From an uncultured Lachnospiraceae bacterium (GTDB lineage: Bacteria; Bacillota; Clostridia; Lachnospirales; Lachnospiraceae), in the NCBI GenBank assembly GCA_910579225.1, contig CAJTTI010000008.1, positions 62,001-126,000 of the forward strand: a stretch of 64,000 bases of DNA, in the 5' to 3' direction. How positions within the stretch are numbered: position 1 is the first letter of the stretch; each line of letters starts with the position of its first letter. The translations under genes were made by a program, and so were the position numbers. Positions 8,668 through 16,971 of the stretch are shown piece by piece. The notes beneath the pieces were generated by a model. It was not told the DNA's origin. It searched no databases and saw nothing but the letters and a program-made list of their open reading frames with translations.

Positions 8668-9687
8668 ATGACTTTAAAAGATATAGCAAAAGAAGCAGGT
8701 GTTTCCGTCTCTACCGTATCGCGGGTCATCAATAATACTGGTTCTAATGCCGCCAGTCAGGAGGTCAGAGAACGAATTTGGGAAATCGTTCGCCGAAATG
8801 GTTATATTCCCAATTCTTCTGCTCAAAGTCTGCGTATGGGAAAAAATGAGAACATAATCTCCAGCCACTCTCTTACCTGCCTGTTCGCCCGTACTCCAAG
8901 TGCCCCAAGCAACCCCTTCTTTGCAACCATTGCAAAAAGTGTGGAGACTGAAGCATACAAATACAATTACTTTTTAAAATCCTCGTTTACTTCTTTCAAT
9001 ATCAATAATATTGAGAGTTATCAGATGCTTCAGGCAAGCACCAACGGTGTGGTGATCCTGGGACGCTGCGACAAAACCACTTTAAAATATATCAAAGAAT
9101 TCTGTCACTATGTAATTTACACTGGTCTGAATCCGCTGGACGCCAAGTATGACCAGATTCTCTGCGACGGCTATCAGGCCACCGTTACCGCACTGGATTA
9201 CCTGCATCAATTGGGACATCAGCATATCGGCTATGTAGGTGAAACAGAAGATGAGAACCGTTATCGTGGATACTGTGCCTTTTTGAAAGAAAAGCAATTA
9301 CCCTTTGACTCCACCTATGTGGCCCATGTTCCCCTGACCTCCAGCGGAGGCTATGATGGTACTATGACTCTTCTTCGGCAGCAGCCCAGCCTGACCGCCA
9401 TCTTCTGCGGAGACGATATTACAGCTATTGGCGTCCTCCGGGCAATCAATGATTTTGGTCTGAAAGTCCCTGACGACCTGTCCGTAATCAGCATTGATGA
9501 TATCGAAATGGCACAGTTTCTGTCTCCCATGCTGACCACCATCCACGTCCCAATGGAAGAAATGGGCCGTCTGGCAGCCAAAATGCTTATAGACCGAATC
9601 AACGGCGGACATACTCTGCCCATGAAAATCAACCTGCCTTTTTATCTTGCAAAAAGAGAAAGCTGCGCAAAACCGCGCAGCTCCTGA
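8668..9687 (+). CDS. LacI/GalR-family transcriptional regulator
   Basis: 339 residues. The N-terminal helix-turn-helix and hinge helix are classical: MTLKDIAKEAGVSVSTVSRV, then NNTGSNAASQEVRERIWEIV. The C-terminal periplasmic-binding-like core runs from about residue 65 to the end, with NPFFATIAKSVE and a DDITAIGVLRAIND segment. The start at 8668 rather than the upstream in-frame ATG at 8641 gives the family N-terminus and places AGGAGG 6-7 nt before it. Divergent to the hydrolase/LarA/transporter operon, it is the obvious candidate to bind the AAACGTTT operators at 8573 and 4016. The effector is probably the imported compound or a product of it, which is an inference. Confidence 0.92.
   Translation: MTLKDIAKEAGVSVSTVSRVINNTGSNAASQEVRERIWEIVRRNGYIPNSSAQSLRMGKNENIISSHSLTCLFARTPSAPSNPFFATIAKSVETEAYKYNYFLKSSFTSFNINNIESYQMLQASTNGVVILGRCDKTTLKYIKEFCHYVIYTGLNPLDAKYDQILCDGYQATVTALDYLHQLGHQHIGYVGETEDENRYRGYCAFLKEKQLPFDSTYVAHVPLTSSGGYDGTMTLLRQQPSLTAIFCGDDITAIGVLRAINDFGLKVPDDLSVISIDDIEMAQFLSPMLTTIHVPMEEMGRLAAKMLIDRINGGHTLPMKINLPFYLAKRESCAKPRSS
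9651..9682 (-). terminator. intrinsic terminator of the receiver-SAS gene, inside lacI 3' end
   Basis: Perfect 8-bp stem AGCTGCGC/GCGCAGCT (9661-9668 with 9675-9682), 6-nt loop, followed on the minus strand by TTCTCTTTTT. It lies within the last codons of the lacI-type gene and 65 nt past the stop of the minus-strand receiver-SAS gene. On the plus strand it has no T-run, so it works best for the minus strand. Confidence 0.65.
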
Positions 9688-9747
9688 ATAAAACCGAAAA
9701 ACCCGGTATCCGTATACAATTTATAGAACCAAGGAAAAGATGACAGG

Positions 9748-10818
9748 TCACTCTCTGGACCTGTCAATCTTGTTCCGAATTTCCTGCATCTGATAGTCCA
9801 GTACCTCTATGGAATCTGCACATACTCTAAGCTGCTCCACAATCTCGCCTGCATCATTGATGTCTCTCTTATATTTCAGCTTGTGTTCCAGACTTGCCCA
9901 GAAATCCATGGCAATCGTACGAAACTGCACCTCCACATTCATATATTTCTTCTCATTGGACAGAAAGATCGGTACACTCAGAATAAGATGAAGGCTCCGA
10001 TAACCATTTGTCTTTGGATTTTTTATATAATCCTTCCTTCTCATCAGAATGATGTCATCCTGCCCTGTTAAAAGGTCGGCCAGACGGTAAATATCATCCG
10101 GAAAAGAACAGATTACCCGAACTCCGGCCACATCTGTCAGATTTTCCTGGATGCTTTCTACTGTGAAAGGGTATCCTCTCCGTTCCAGTTTTTCAGAAAT
10201 GCTTTCTGGAGACTTCAGCCTTGTCTTAATGGATTCAAACGGATTCCGGTTATATTCCTGGGAAAATTCAGCATTCAGCACTTTCAACTTCGTCTCCACT
10301 TCCATAATCGCAGAACTGTATTCCGTCATCAGCCGATTGAAAGGTCTTGCTTCTTTTAACTTTTTTGCCTGCTTCTGGATGATCTGATACTGCTTTTCCA
10401 GCGTCTGTGCCTGTTCCTCCACTTTCTGTTCCAGCTGGTTTTTGCAGGTAAACAATTCGATCGCATTCTTTATTCTATTTTTTACAATCGACAACTCAAA
10501 AGGCTTATGGATAAAGTCTGAAACCCCCAGCTCAAAGCACTGGTTCTCCACTTCTACAGCAAATTCGCTGCTGATAACCAGTACCGGAATCTTTCCAATC
10601 CATCCGTTTTTCTTCATCTCTGTCAAAACTGCAAACCCGTCCAATTTAGGCATATGCAGATCCAGGAGCACTGCTGCTGTCTCCTGTGCATGTGTCTTCA
10701 AATGCTGCAGTGCCTGGCCACCATCTCCTACCAGCTCAATTGCGTATTCTTCCATTAATATTTCATACAGCAGCTCCCGGTTCAGTTCCGAATCCTCCGC
10801 CACTAAAATCTTTTGCAT
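9748..10818 (-). CDS. response-regulator receiver domain fused to RelQ-like (p)ppGpp synthetase
   Basis: 356 residues. Residues 1-118 form a receiver domain: acidic pair E8/D9 (VAEDSE), phosphoacceptor D53 (LLDLHMP), Ser in VISSE and Lys in FIHKPF. Residues about 120-170 are a Gln/Lys/Glu-rich coiled coil. The C-terminal part is a small alarmone synthetase: LTDVAGVRVICSF, NGYRSLHLI (G-loop Tyr) and VEVQFRTIAMDFWASLEH (catalytic Glu). No hydrolase domain is present. The ATG at 10818 has GGGGGA 4-5 nt upstream and is preferred over the one at 10830. The likely role is (p)ppGpp or pGpp synthesis switched by phosphorylation. The partner histidine kinase is not adjacent. Family assignments are strong; the signalling logic is inferred. 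Confidence 0.88.
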   Translation of the reverse strand: MQKILVAEDSELNRELLYEILMEEYAIELVGDGGQALQHLKTHAQETAAVLLDLHMPKLDGFAVLTEMKKNGWIGKIPVLVISSEFAVEVENQCFELGVSDFIHKPFELSIVKNRIKNAIELFTCKNQLEQKVEEQAQTLEKQYQIIQKQAKKLKEARPFNRLMTEYSSAIMEVETKLKVLNAEFSQEYNRNPFESIKTRLKSPESISEKLERRGYPFTVESIQENLTDVAGVRVICSFPDDIYRLADLLTGQDDIILMRRKDYIKNPKTNGYRSLHLILSVPIFLSNEKKYMNVEVQFRTIAMDFWASLEHKLKYKRDINDAGEIVEQLRVCADSIEVLDYQMQEIRNKIDRSRE

Positions 10819-10942
10819 ACAGTCCCCCATTTTTACAAAACCCTATCTGTTTCCCGGACAGCAGGCTTATATCCAGATTCTGCATCCGAACTTCCTCAAC
10901 CTGCCTCATTAGAACACTCTTCTTAACGTCTCCTATAAGACA

Positions 10943-10968
10943 AAGGAGACCCTTCTCAGAGTCTCCTT
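10943..10968 (-). terminator. hairpin after glgA
   Basis: Perfect inverted repeat AAGGAGAC/GTCTCCTT (10943-10950 with 10961-10968) with a 10-nt loop, 19 nt past the glycogen synthase stop. Only a short interrupted T-stretch follows on the minus strand, so termination may be partial. Confidence 0.5.
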
Positions 10969-10986
10969 GCCTTCACGCGACAGAAT

Positions 10987-12438
10987 CTACCAGCCAATCA
11001 GCCAAGAATAGATTCCCTCATATTTGTATCTGGATGCATCCCATGAGAAATCTTTCTGCATGCCTCTTGCAACCATCTCATCCCACTCTTTCCGGTGTAC
11101 AAAATAAGTATATTTTGCATAATTAATTACTTCCATCATATCCCATGGATTGTAATTTGTAAAGGAGAATCCGTCACCTTTTCCTTCATATTCATTATAT
11201 GGTTCTACTGTGTCTTTCAGACCTCCTGTCTCACGGACAATGGGTACTGTCCCATAGCGGAAGGAGATCAGCTGGGTCAGTCCACAGGGTTCAAATGCAG
11301 AAGGCATCAAAAATGCATCTGCCGCCGCATACAGTTTATGAGATAACTCATCTGCATAGTAAATATTAGCTGACACCTTATCCTGATATTTCCATGCATA
11401 ATGGCGGAACATATCTTCATACCTCTGGTCGCCGGTACCAATAACCACAAACTGAGTGTTATCGTCCACAATCTGTTCCATCACTTCTGCAATCAAATCC
11501 AGACCTTTCTGATCCGTCAGGCGCGAAATCAATCCAATCAGCATCTTCTTCTCATCCACTGCCAGCCCCAATGCTTCCTGAAGCGCCTTCTTATTAGCTG
11601 CTTTGCCTTTTTTGAAATTCTTTATTGTATAATTTTTGGACAACTTCTCGTCTGTGCTCGGGTTCCAGATATCGTAATCAATTCCGTTCACGATGCCCCG
11701 GAGATCCATATGCCTTGCGGACAGAAGGCCGTCCAGCCCTTCTCCGTACATAGGAGTCTGAATTTCATATGCATAAGTCTCGCTGACAGTGGTAATATAA
11801 TCTGCATAAACCAAACCGCCCTTCAACATATTGGCGTCTCTCTTAAACTCCAGTTTGTCCGGAGTAAACACATAATCCGGAAGTCCTGTCAGCCCCTGCA
11901 TGGTTTCAATATCCCAGATTCCCTGGAATCTCAGATTGTGAATCGTCATGATCGTCTTGATACCCCGGTAAAAATCTCCGGCTGCAAACTCAGTCTTCAG
12001 ATACACGGGAATCAGGCCGGTCTGCCAGTCATGGCAGTGAATCAGATCCGGACGAAATCCTACAATCGGAAGAATGGACAGCACTGCCTTGGAGAAAAAT
12101 GCAAACTTTTCAATATCCGTCCGAAAATCTCCATAGGGCTTTGCACCTCCGAAATAAACCAGATTATCAATGAGATAATAAGTGACACCCTCCAGCTCGT
12201 AAGTCATCACACCCACATGGGCACCCGGATTGTAAGTTCCTGTTCCCATATAGAAATGGGTAATATACTTAAAATTATTCCGGAATTTATCCGGAATACA
12301 GGTATAATTCGGTATAACAACGCGAACGTCCCACTCCTCTTTATTAAATCCCTTCGGCAATGCTCCACATACATCCGCAAGGCCTCCTGTTTTCACAAAC
12401 GGTACACACTCCGATGCCGCAAACAGTATTTTTCTCAT
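10987..12438 (-). CDS. glgA: glycogen synthase (ADP-glucose type)
   Basis: 483 residues, the normal length for bacterial GlgA (GT5). The N-terminus MRKILFAASECVPFVKTGGLADV contains the ADP-glucose-binding KTGGL motif. The C-terminal Rossmann half carries GLISRLTDQKGLDLI and the catalytic/nucleotide region MPSAFEPCGLTQL with RETGGLKDTV. It transfers glucose from ADP-glucose to the growing alpha-1,4 glucan in the cytoplasm. GGGAGGGG precedes the ATG. It is monocistronic here; no other glg genes are adjacent. A minus-strand promoter (12483-12511) and a downstream hairpin bracket it. Confidence 0.96.
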   Translation of the reverse strand: MRKILFAASECVPFVKTGGLADVCGALPKGFNKEEWDVRVVIPNYTCIPDKFRNNFKYITHFYMGTGTYNPGAHVGVMTYELEGVTYYLIDNLVYFGGAKPYGDFRTDIEKFAFFSKAVLSILPIVGFRPDLIHCHDWQTGLIPVYLKTEFAAGDFYRGIKTIMTIHNLRFQGIWDIETMQGLTGLPDYVFTPDKLEFKRDANMLKGGLVYADYITTVSETYAYEIQTPMYGEGLDGLLSARHMDLRGIVNGIDYDIWNPSTDEKLSKNYTIKNFKKGKAANKKALQEALGLAVDEKKMLIGLISRLTDQKGLDLIAEVMEQIVDDNTQFVVIGTGDQRYEDMFRHYAWKYQDKVSANIYYADELSHKLYAAADAFLMPSAFEPCGLTQLISFRYGTVPIVRETGGLKDTVEPYNEYEGKGDGFSFTNYNPWDMMEVINYAKYTYFVHRKEWDEMVARGMQKDFSWDASRYKYEGIYSWLIGW

Positions 12439-12482
12439 TGTTAAACCCCTCCCATAAGCTTAAGAAGTATTTTGATGTTCTT

Positions 12483-12511
12483 ATCATACCACAATCTTCC
12501 TCATTTCTAAA
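12483..12511 (-). promoter_or_regulatory. putative glgA promoter
   Basis: On the minus strand TTTAGA (12506-12511), 17-nt spacer, TATGAT (12483-12488), about 45 nt upstream of the glgA start. The -10 box is good, the -35 matches four of six. Confidence 0.5.
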
Positions 12512-12540
12512 GTACATTTTTAGGAAAATATGAAAAATAC

Positions 12541-12568
12541 TTGCAAAAAAGAATTTTTCCGTTACAAT
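12541..12568 (+). promoter_or_regulatory. putative promoter of ABC-F gene
   Basis: TTGCAA (12541-12546), 16-nt spacer and TACAAT (12563-12568), 48 nt before the ABC-F start codon. AGGAAAGG (12601-12608) then serves as the ribosome site. Confidence 0.5.
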
Positions 12569-12616
12569 ATAACGTGATATATCAAAGAAGTAAAGATTTA
12601 AGGAAAGGTTTCGTAT

Positions 12617-14257
12617 ATGATCAGTGCAAATAATGTAACGCTCCGTCTGGGCAAAAAAGCCCTCTTCGAAGATGTGAATATAAAATTCACGGAAGGAAAC
12701 TGTTACGGCCTAATTGGTGCCAACGGCGCCGGAAAGTCCACTTTTTTAAAAATCCTGTCCGGAGAGCTGGATTCCACCAGCGGCGAAATCATCATCACCC
12801 CCGGCCAGCGTCTCTCATTCCTGAAACAGGACCATTTCCAGTATGATGAATATCCCGTCATGGACACGGTTATCATGGGCAATGCAAGACTTTATGAGAT
12901 CATGAAGGAAAAGGACGCCATCTATGCCAAGGAAGAGTTTACTGATGCGGATGGCATCCGGGCCAGTGAACTGGAAGCGGAGTTCGCGGATATGGACGGC
13001 TGGGAGGCAGAATCTGATGCTTCCACCCTTTTAAACGGTCTTGGCATCGAGACGGATTTCCACTATGCAATCATGAAAGATCTGACCGGCGCCCAGAAGG
13101 TCAAGATCCTGCTTGCGCAAGCTCTGTTCGGCAACCCGGATATCCTGCTTCTGGACGAGCCAACCAACCATCTGGATCTGGACGCCATCGCCTGGCTGGA
13201 GGAATTTCTGATTAACTTTGACAACACCGTCATCGTGGTCTCCCATGACCGTTATTTTCTTAACAAGGTTTGTACCCATATTGCGGACATCGACTACGGC
13301 AAGATCCAGCTTTATGCAGGCAACTATGATTTCTGGTACGAGTCCAGCCAGCTCATGATCCGTCAAATGAAAGAAGCCAATAAGAAAAAAGAAGAGAAGA
13401 TCAAGGAGCTACAGGAATTCATCTCCCGTTTCTCTGCCAACGCTTCCAAATCCAAGCAGGCGACTTCCAGAAAAAAAGCTCTGGAGAAAATCCAGCTGGA
13501 CGAGATCCGTCCCTCCAGCCGAAAGTATCCTTATATTGACTTCCGTCCCAACCGGGAGATCGGCAACGAAGTGCTGACGGTAGAAGGGATCTCCAAAACC
13601 ATCGACGGCGTCAAAGTACTGGACAACGTCTCCTTCATCCTTGGACATGACGATAAGGTCGCCTTTGTAGGAAGCAATGAATTTGCCAAAACCACGCTTT
13701 TTAAAATCCTGTCCGGGGAGATGGAGCCGGATGAAGGAAATTATAAATGGGGCGTCACCACTTCCCAGTCTTATTTTCCTAAAGACAACTCCAAGGAGTT
13801 CGACAACGACGATATCATTGTAGACTGGCTCACCCAGTATTCAGAGATCAAGGACGTAACCTACGTCCGCGGTTTCCTCGGAAGAATGCTCTTCGCCGGA
13901 GAAGATGGAGTGAAAAAAGTGCGTATTCTGTCCGGAGGCGAGAAAGTCCGCTGTATGTTAAGCAAGCTCATGATCTCCGGAGCCAATGTGCTGATCCTGG
14001 ACGAGCCCACGGACCATCTGGATATGGAGTCCATTACCGCCCTGAACAACGGCATGATAAAATTTCCGGGCGTACTCCTGTTCTCTTCCCGTGACCACCA
14101 GATCGTCCAGACCACGGCCAACCGGATCATCGAGCTCCTGCCGAACGGCACGATCATCGACAAGATCACTACCTACGACGAATATCTGGAAAGCGACGAA
14201 ATGGCAAGAAAACGTACCGTCTATACAAGTAACAAATTTGCAGAAGAAGACAACTGA
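12617..14257 (+). CDS. ABC-F family ATPase (YkpA/YbiT-like), ribosome-associated
   Basis: 546 residues with two ABC domains and no membrane segments. NBD1 has Walker A GANGAGKST and Walker B ILLLDEPTNHLD, with a signature read as LTGAQK. The inter-domain linker (about residues 240-305) is Lys/Glu-rich. NBD2 has a degenerate Walker A GSNEFAKTT but an intact LSGGEKVR signature and VLILDEPTDHLD. ABC-F proteins bind the ribosomal E site and modulate translation; this subgroup is a housekeeping type rather than a clear antibiotic-resistance type. The family is certain. The precise role is not. It has its own promoter and a strong downstream terminator. Confidence 0.93.
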   Translation: MISANNVTLRLGKKALFEDVNIKFTEGNCYGLIGANGAGKSTFLKILSGELDSTSGEIIITPGQRLSFLKQDHFQYDEYPVMDTVIMGNARLYEIMKEKDAIYAKEEFTDADGIRASELEAEFADMDGWEAESDASTLLNGLGIETDFHYAIMKDLTGAQKVKILLAQALFGNPDILLLDEPTNHLDLDAIAWLEEFLINFDNTVIVVSHDRYFLNKVCTHIADIDYGKIQLYAGNYDFWYESSQLMIRQMKEANKKKEEKIKELQEFISRFSANASKSKQATSRKKALEKIQLDEIRPSSRKYPYIDFRPNREIGNEVLTVEGISKTIDGVKVLDNVSFILGHDDKVAFVGSNEFAKTTLFKILSGEMEPDEGNYKWGVTTSQSYFPKDNSKEFDNDDIIVDWLTQYSEIKDVTYVRGFLGRMLFAGEDGVKKVRILSGGEKVRCMLSKLMISGANVLILDEPTDHLDMESITALNNGMIKFPGVLLFSSRDHQIVQTTANRIIELLPNGTIIDKITTYDEYLESDEMARKRTVYTSNKFAEEDN

Positions 14258-14285
14258 TTTGTCAGATCAAAAGGCTGATATCACT

Positions 14286-14323
14286 AAAAGGAGCCGCCGC
14301 CCATATGGGCGACAGCTCCTTTT
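14286..14323. terminator. bidirectional intrinsic terminator
   Basis: AAAAGGAGC (14286-14294) pairs with GCTCCTTTT (14315-14323), with an inner CGCCCATATGGGCG stem. It separates the convergent ABC-F gene and the xxxLxxG lipoprotein gene and can serve both strands. Confidence 0.85.
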
Positions 14324-14343
14324 CAGTCTCTGAAAACCGTCTA

Positions 14344-16971
14344 TCAATCTTTCTCCAGTTCAATTGCTTCGGTCTCAATGATAAACTTCACGCTTCCTTC
14401 CATCCCGTCGCTTTTCCCGGAAAAACTCTGGTAACTGCCTGACAAGTCGGCAACCGCATCCACCCGATCTATCAGATTCTGAAGATCCACATTTACGGTA
14501 TCATACAGTTTCTGTATTCCGTCATCATTATACTCATGGACTCCGTCCCGCAGTTCCTCAGTACCGTCTTTCAGTTCATCCACCCCATCTACCAGATCGA
14601 CAACACCATCTTTCAGTTCCTGGGTGCCGTCTTTTAGTTCTTCGGTGCCATCTTTTAATTCCTCAGCCCCGTCTCTTAGTTCTTTGCTTCCGTCAAGCAG
14701 TTCTTTCGTACCTTCTTTCAGATCAACTCCGCCCACATAAAGCTTTCCGGTACCGTTCTTTAATGCCTCCGCACCATTCTGCAGACCTGTCATTCCTTCG
14801 GTCAGTTGTGCCAGCTGTTCCGCGTCCACGGAACTGCTTAACTGACCTGCAATCTGCCTCATCGCCTGATCAGCACCCGCAAGTCCTGCATAGTCTGTGG
14901 CAGCCTCACGAAGCTGGTTCTGTAGTTCTGTGATCTCATTCATTTTTCCGATCAAACGGGTCTGCACATCAACTACCTTTCGATACCCTTCAATAATCTT
15001 ATCCGCATCGGCCATACCGCCAAAGCCATGCCCTGCATCGGCCATCGGAACCATGCTCATGGATGTCATTCCGTCAGAAGCTCCCAGGTTTTCCACATAA
15101 TCCCTGGCAAACGCCGACAGTTCTTCTGCTTCTTCCAGTTCCTCTTCTGCTCTTGTCTGTACATCAGATTCTTCTTCCACAATAGCTTCCGGTGCTGCAG
15201 AGTCCTCACTTTCGGCTTCTTCACTGGTTACGTCCAAAGTTCCCGAAACTGTGCAGGAATTTCCTCCACTCTCCGCTTCGTCTCCGCCTGGAATTTCTGA
15301 ATCAGCAGACACACCGTTCTCGTTTTGGTCTTCGCTTTCCTCAATTGTCTCCCCGGCTGCCAAAGAACCGTTTCCACCTTCTGTTTTTTCTTCCCTGGGA
15401 ATTTCCGGAGACTGGGATGGTTCCCTTTCGCTCTCCTCAGAGACGGCTGCTTTATCCCCGCTTTCCTGAAGTGTATCAGATTCCTGCAAAATTTCAGAAT
15501 CGGAAGCTGTCTCGTCTGACTGTACAGGCTCCGGAACCGTCGGCGGATTGCCGGCGGATTCTGCTCCTCCATTTCGTCCTGTACCGGTTCCCGGCTGCAG
15601 CAGGCCCATCTGCTGTGCCAGCTCGTTCAACTGCCCCTGCAGCTCTTTTGCCTCTCCGACTGCTTTTTCCAATTGCCCCGTCAATAAAACAATATGGTTC
15701 TGTGCTTCTTGCATCTTCTTCTGGTTCTCTGCAATGGCCTGCTCCAGCGATATCCCCATATTACTGACCCCGGCAACCAGTTGATCCACACCATTTTTCA
15801 GAAGTCCGGCACCGGCCTGAATGGTTCCTGCTCCTCCATCCAGTTCTTTCGCACCCTCCCGGATATCCCTTGCCCCTTCGTTTAGCTGATCTGCCCCATC
15901 ATACAGATCCCGGGTTCCGTTATAAATCTCCCAGGCTCCATCCTTCAGTTCCAAAGCCCCGTCGTCCAGTTCCACGGCTCCGTCCCACAGATCCGGCATA
16001 TTGTCCTTCAGCTCCAAAACCCCGTCGTCCAGCTCGATACAACCGTCGATCAGATCATAAGTCGCATCGTTCAGCTCTTCGATATCATCTTTCAGATCGT
16101 CAAAGCCGTCCATATCCTCCGTATTTAACTTGCTGAACACATCTGGCATCAACACTGTGGCCGTCATGGCCAGTTTAAAATCTGTCACGTCCGCCGTCAC
16201 TTCCACATAATCCGGAATGTCCACGTCCTCAAACCCTTCCAGATTCAGAAGATCCAGGCTGTCATACAGTCCCGGCATGGCCACACCCGCCACAATCGTA
16301 TTTTTCCCGTCGGAAAGAATCTTTCCGTTCTCCACTTCCACATTGACAAACCGGTCAGAATCCAGGATCAGAGTACTGGCCGCCATGAACGGCACACACA
16401 GTTCAGTCTCTTTACCTCCGATCATTTTTTGCTGTCTGCTGTTGTTTTCATAGTCAAAACGGATCTTTACCCTACCGCTTTTTCCAGCCAGATCTTCCGG
16501 CGCAATCTGCTGATCATCCAGGTAATAAGTTACTTTTACATCCACCGGCAGCGTTTCCGCGGTCGTTCCCTGATAATAGATATCTTTGCCCCGGGCTGCC
16601 CACACGTACGTATCCCCATCCTGGGTGAAGGTCTCGTCACCTTTTACATTTGCCACGCCGGTAAGCTTCGTAACATCCATAAGTTCATCCAGACCCTTGC
16701 CGTTTTTCAGCCAGGCGCTAACTGTAATCTCTTTGATGTTTCCACTGGCATCCGCATTGACATAGACCGTCTCTTCTTTCTCTGCATCTGTGCCGGAGTA
16801 CCGGTTTGCCACTTCCTCCACGATCCTGGAAGCCTCTTCTGCTTCTTTCGGCGCCTCCTCCAGTATTTTTTCCGTCGTCTCATTCCCTGTCTGTGTACTT
16901 TCTCTGCAGCCACAGACTGAAACAGCCAATACTACAATTAATCCTAAACTAAATAATTTTCTATTTTTCAT
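14344..16971 (-). CDS. large lipoprotein-like protein with xxxLxxG heptad repeats, partner of MMPL exporter
   Basis: 875 residues. The N-terminus is a hydrophobic signal ending VSVCGC, a plausible lipobox (VCGC). Residues about 60-290 form a globular part with two beta-rich segments. Two arrays of heptads of the form ELKDG/ELxDG follow, one near residues 300-390 and one near 740-830. These flank a helical section and a long Glu/Ser-rich low-complexity region (about 490-620). Such xxxLxxG heptads occur in YhgE/Pip-type and RND-associated surface proteins. The gene overlaps the MMPL gene by 11 nt, so the two products probably work together at the cell surface. The biochemical role is unknown. 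Confidence 0.72.
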   Translation of the reverse strand: MKNRKLFSLGLIVVLAVSVCGCRESTQTGNETTEKILEEAPKEAEEASRIVEEVANRYSGTDAEKEETVYVNADASGNIKEITVSAWLKNGKGLDELMDVTKLTGVANVKGDETFTQDGDTYVWAARGKDIYYQGTTAETLPVDVKVTYYLDDQQIAPEDLAGKSGRVKIRFDYENNSRQQKMIGGKETELCVPFMAASTLILDSDRFVNVEVENGKILSDGKNTIVAGVAMPGLYDSLDLLNLEGFEDVDIPDYVEVTADVTDFKLAMTATVLMPDVFSKLNTEDMDGFDDLKDDIEELNDATYDLIDGCIELDDGVLELKDNMPDLWDGAVELDDGALELKDGAWEIYNGTRDLYDGADQLNEGARDIREGAKELDGGAGTIQAGAGLLKNGVDQLVAGVSNMGISLEQAIAENQKKMQEAQNHIVLLTGQLEKAVGEAKELQGQLNELAQQMGLLQPGTGTGRNGGAESAGNPPTVPEPVQSDETASDSEILQESDTLQESGDKAAVSEESEREPSQSPEIPREEKTEGGNGSLAAGETIEESEDQNENGVSADSEIPGGDEAESGGNSCTVSGTLDVTSEEAESEDSAAPEAIVEEESDVQTRAEEELEEAEELSAFARDYVENLGASDGMTSMSMVPMADAGHGFGGMADADKIIEGYRKVVDVQTRLIGKMNEITELQNQLREAATDYAGLAGADQAMRQIAGQLSSSVDAEQLAQLTEGMTGLQNGAEALKNGTGKLYVGGVDLKEGTKELLDGSKELRDGAEELKDGTEELKDGTQELKDGVVDLVDGVDELKDGTEELRDGVHEYNDDGIQKLYDTVNVDLQNLIDRVDAVADLSGSYQSFSGKSDGMEGSVKFIIETEAIELEKD

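Noticed and set aside
14500..16050. Short DNA repeats resembling a tandem or CRISPR-like array
   Set aside because: They encode the ELxDG heptads of the lipoprotein, keep one reading frame and have no unique spacers of constant size.
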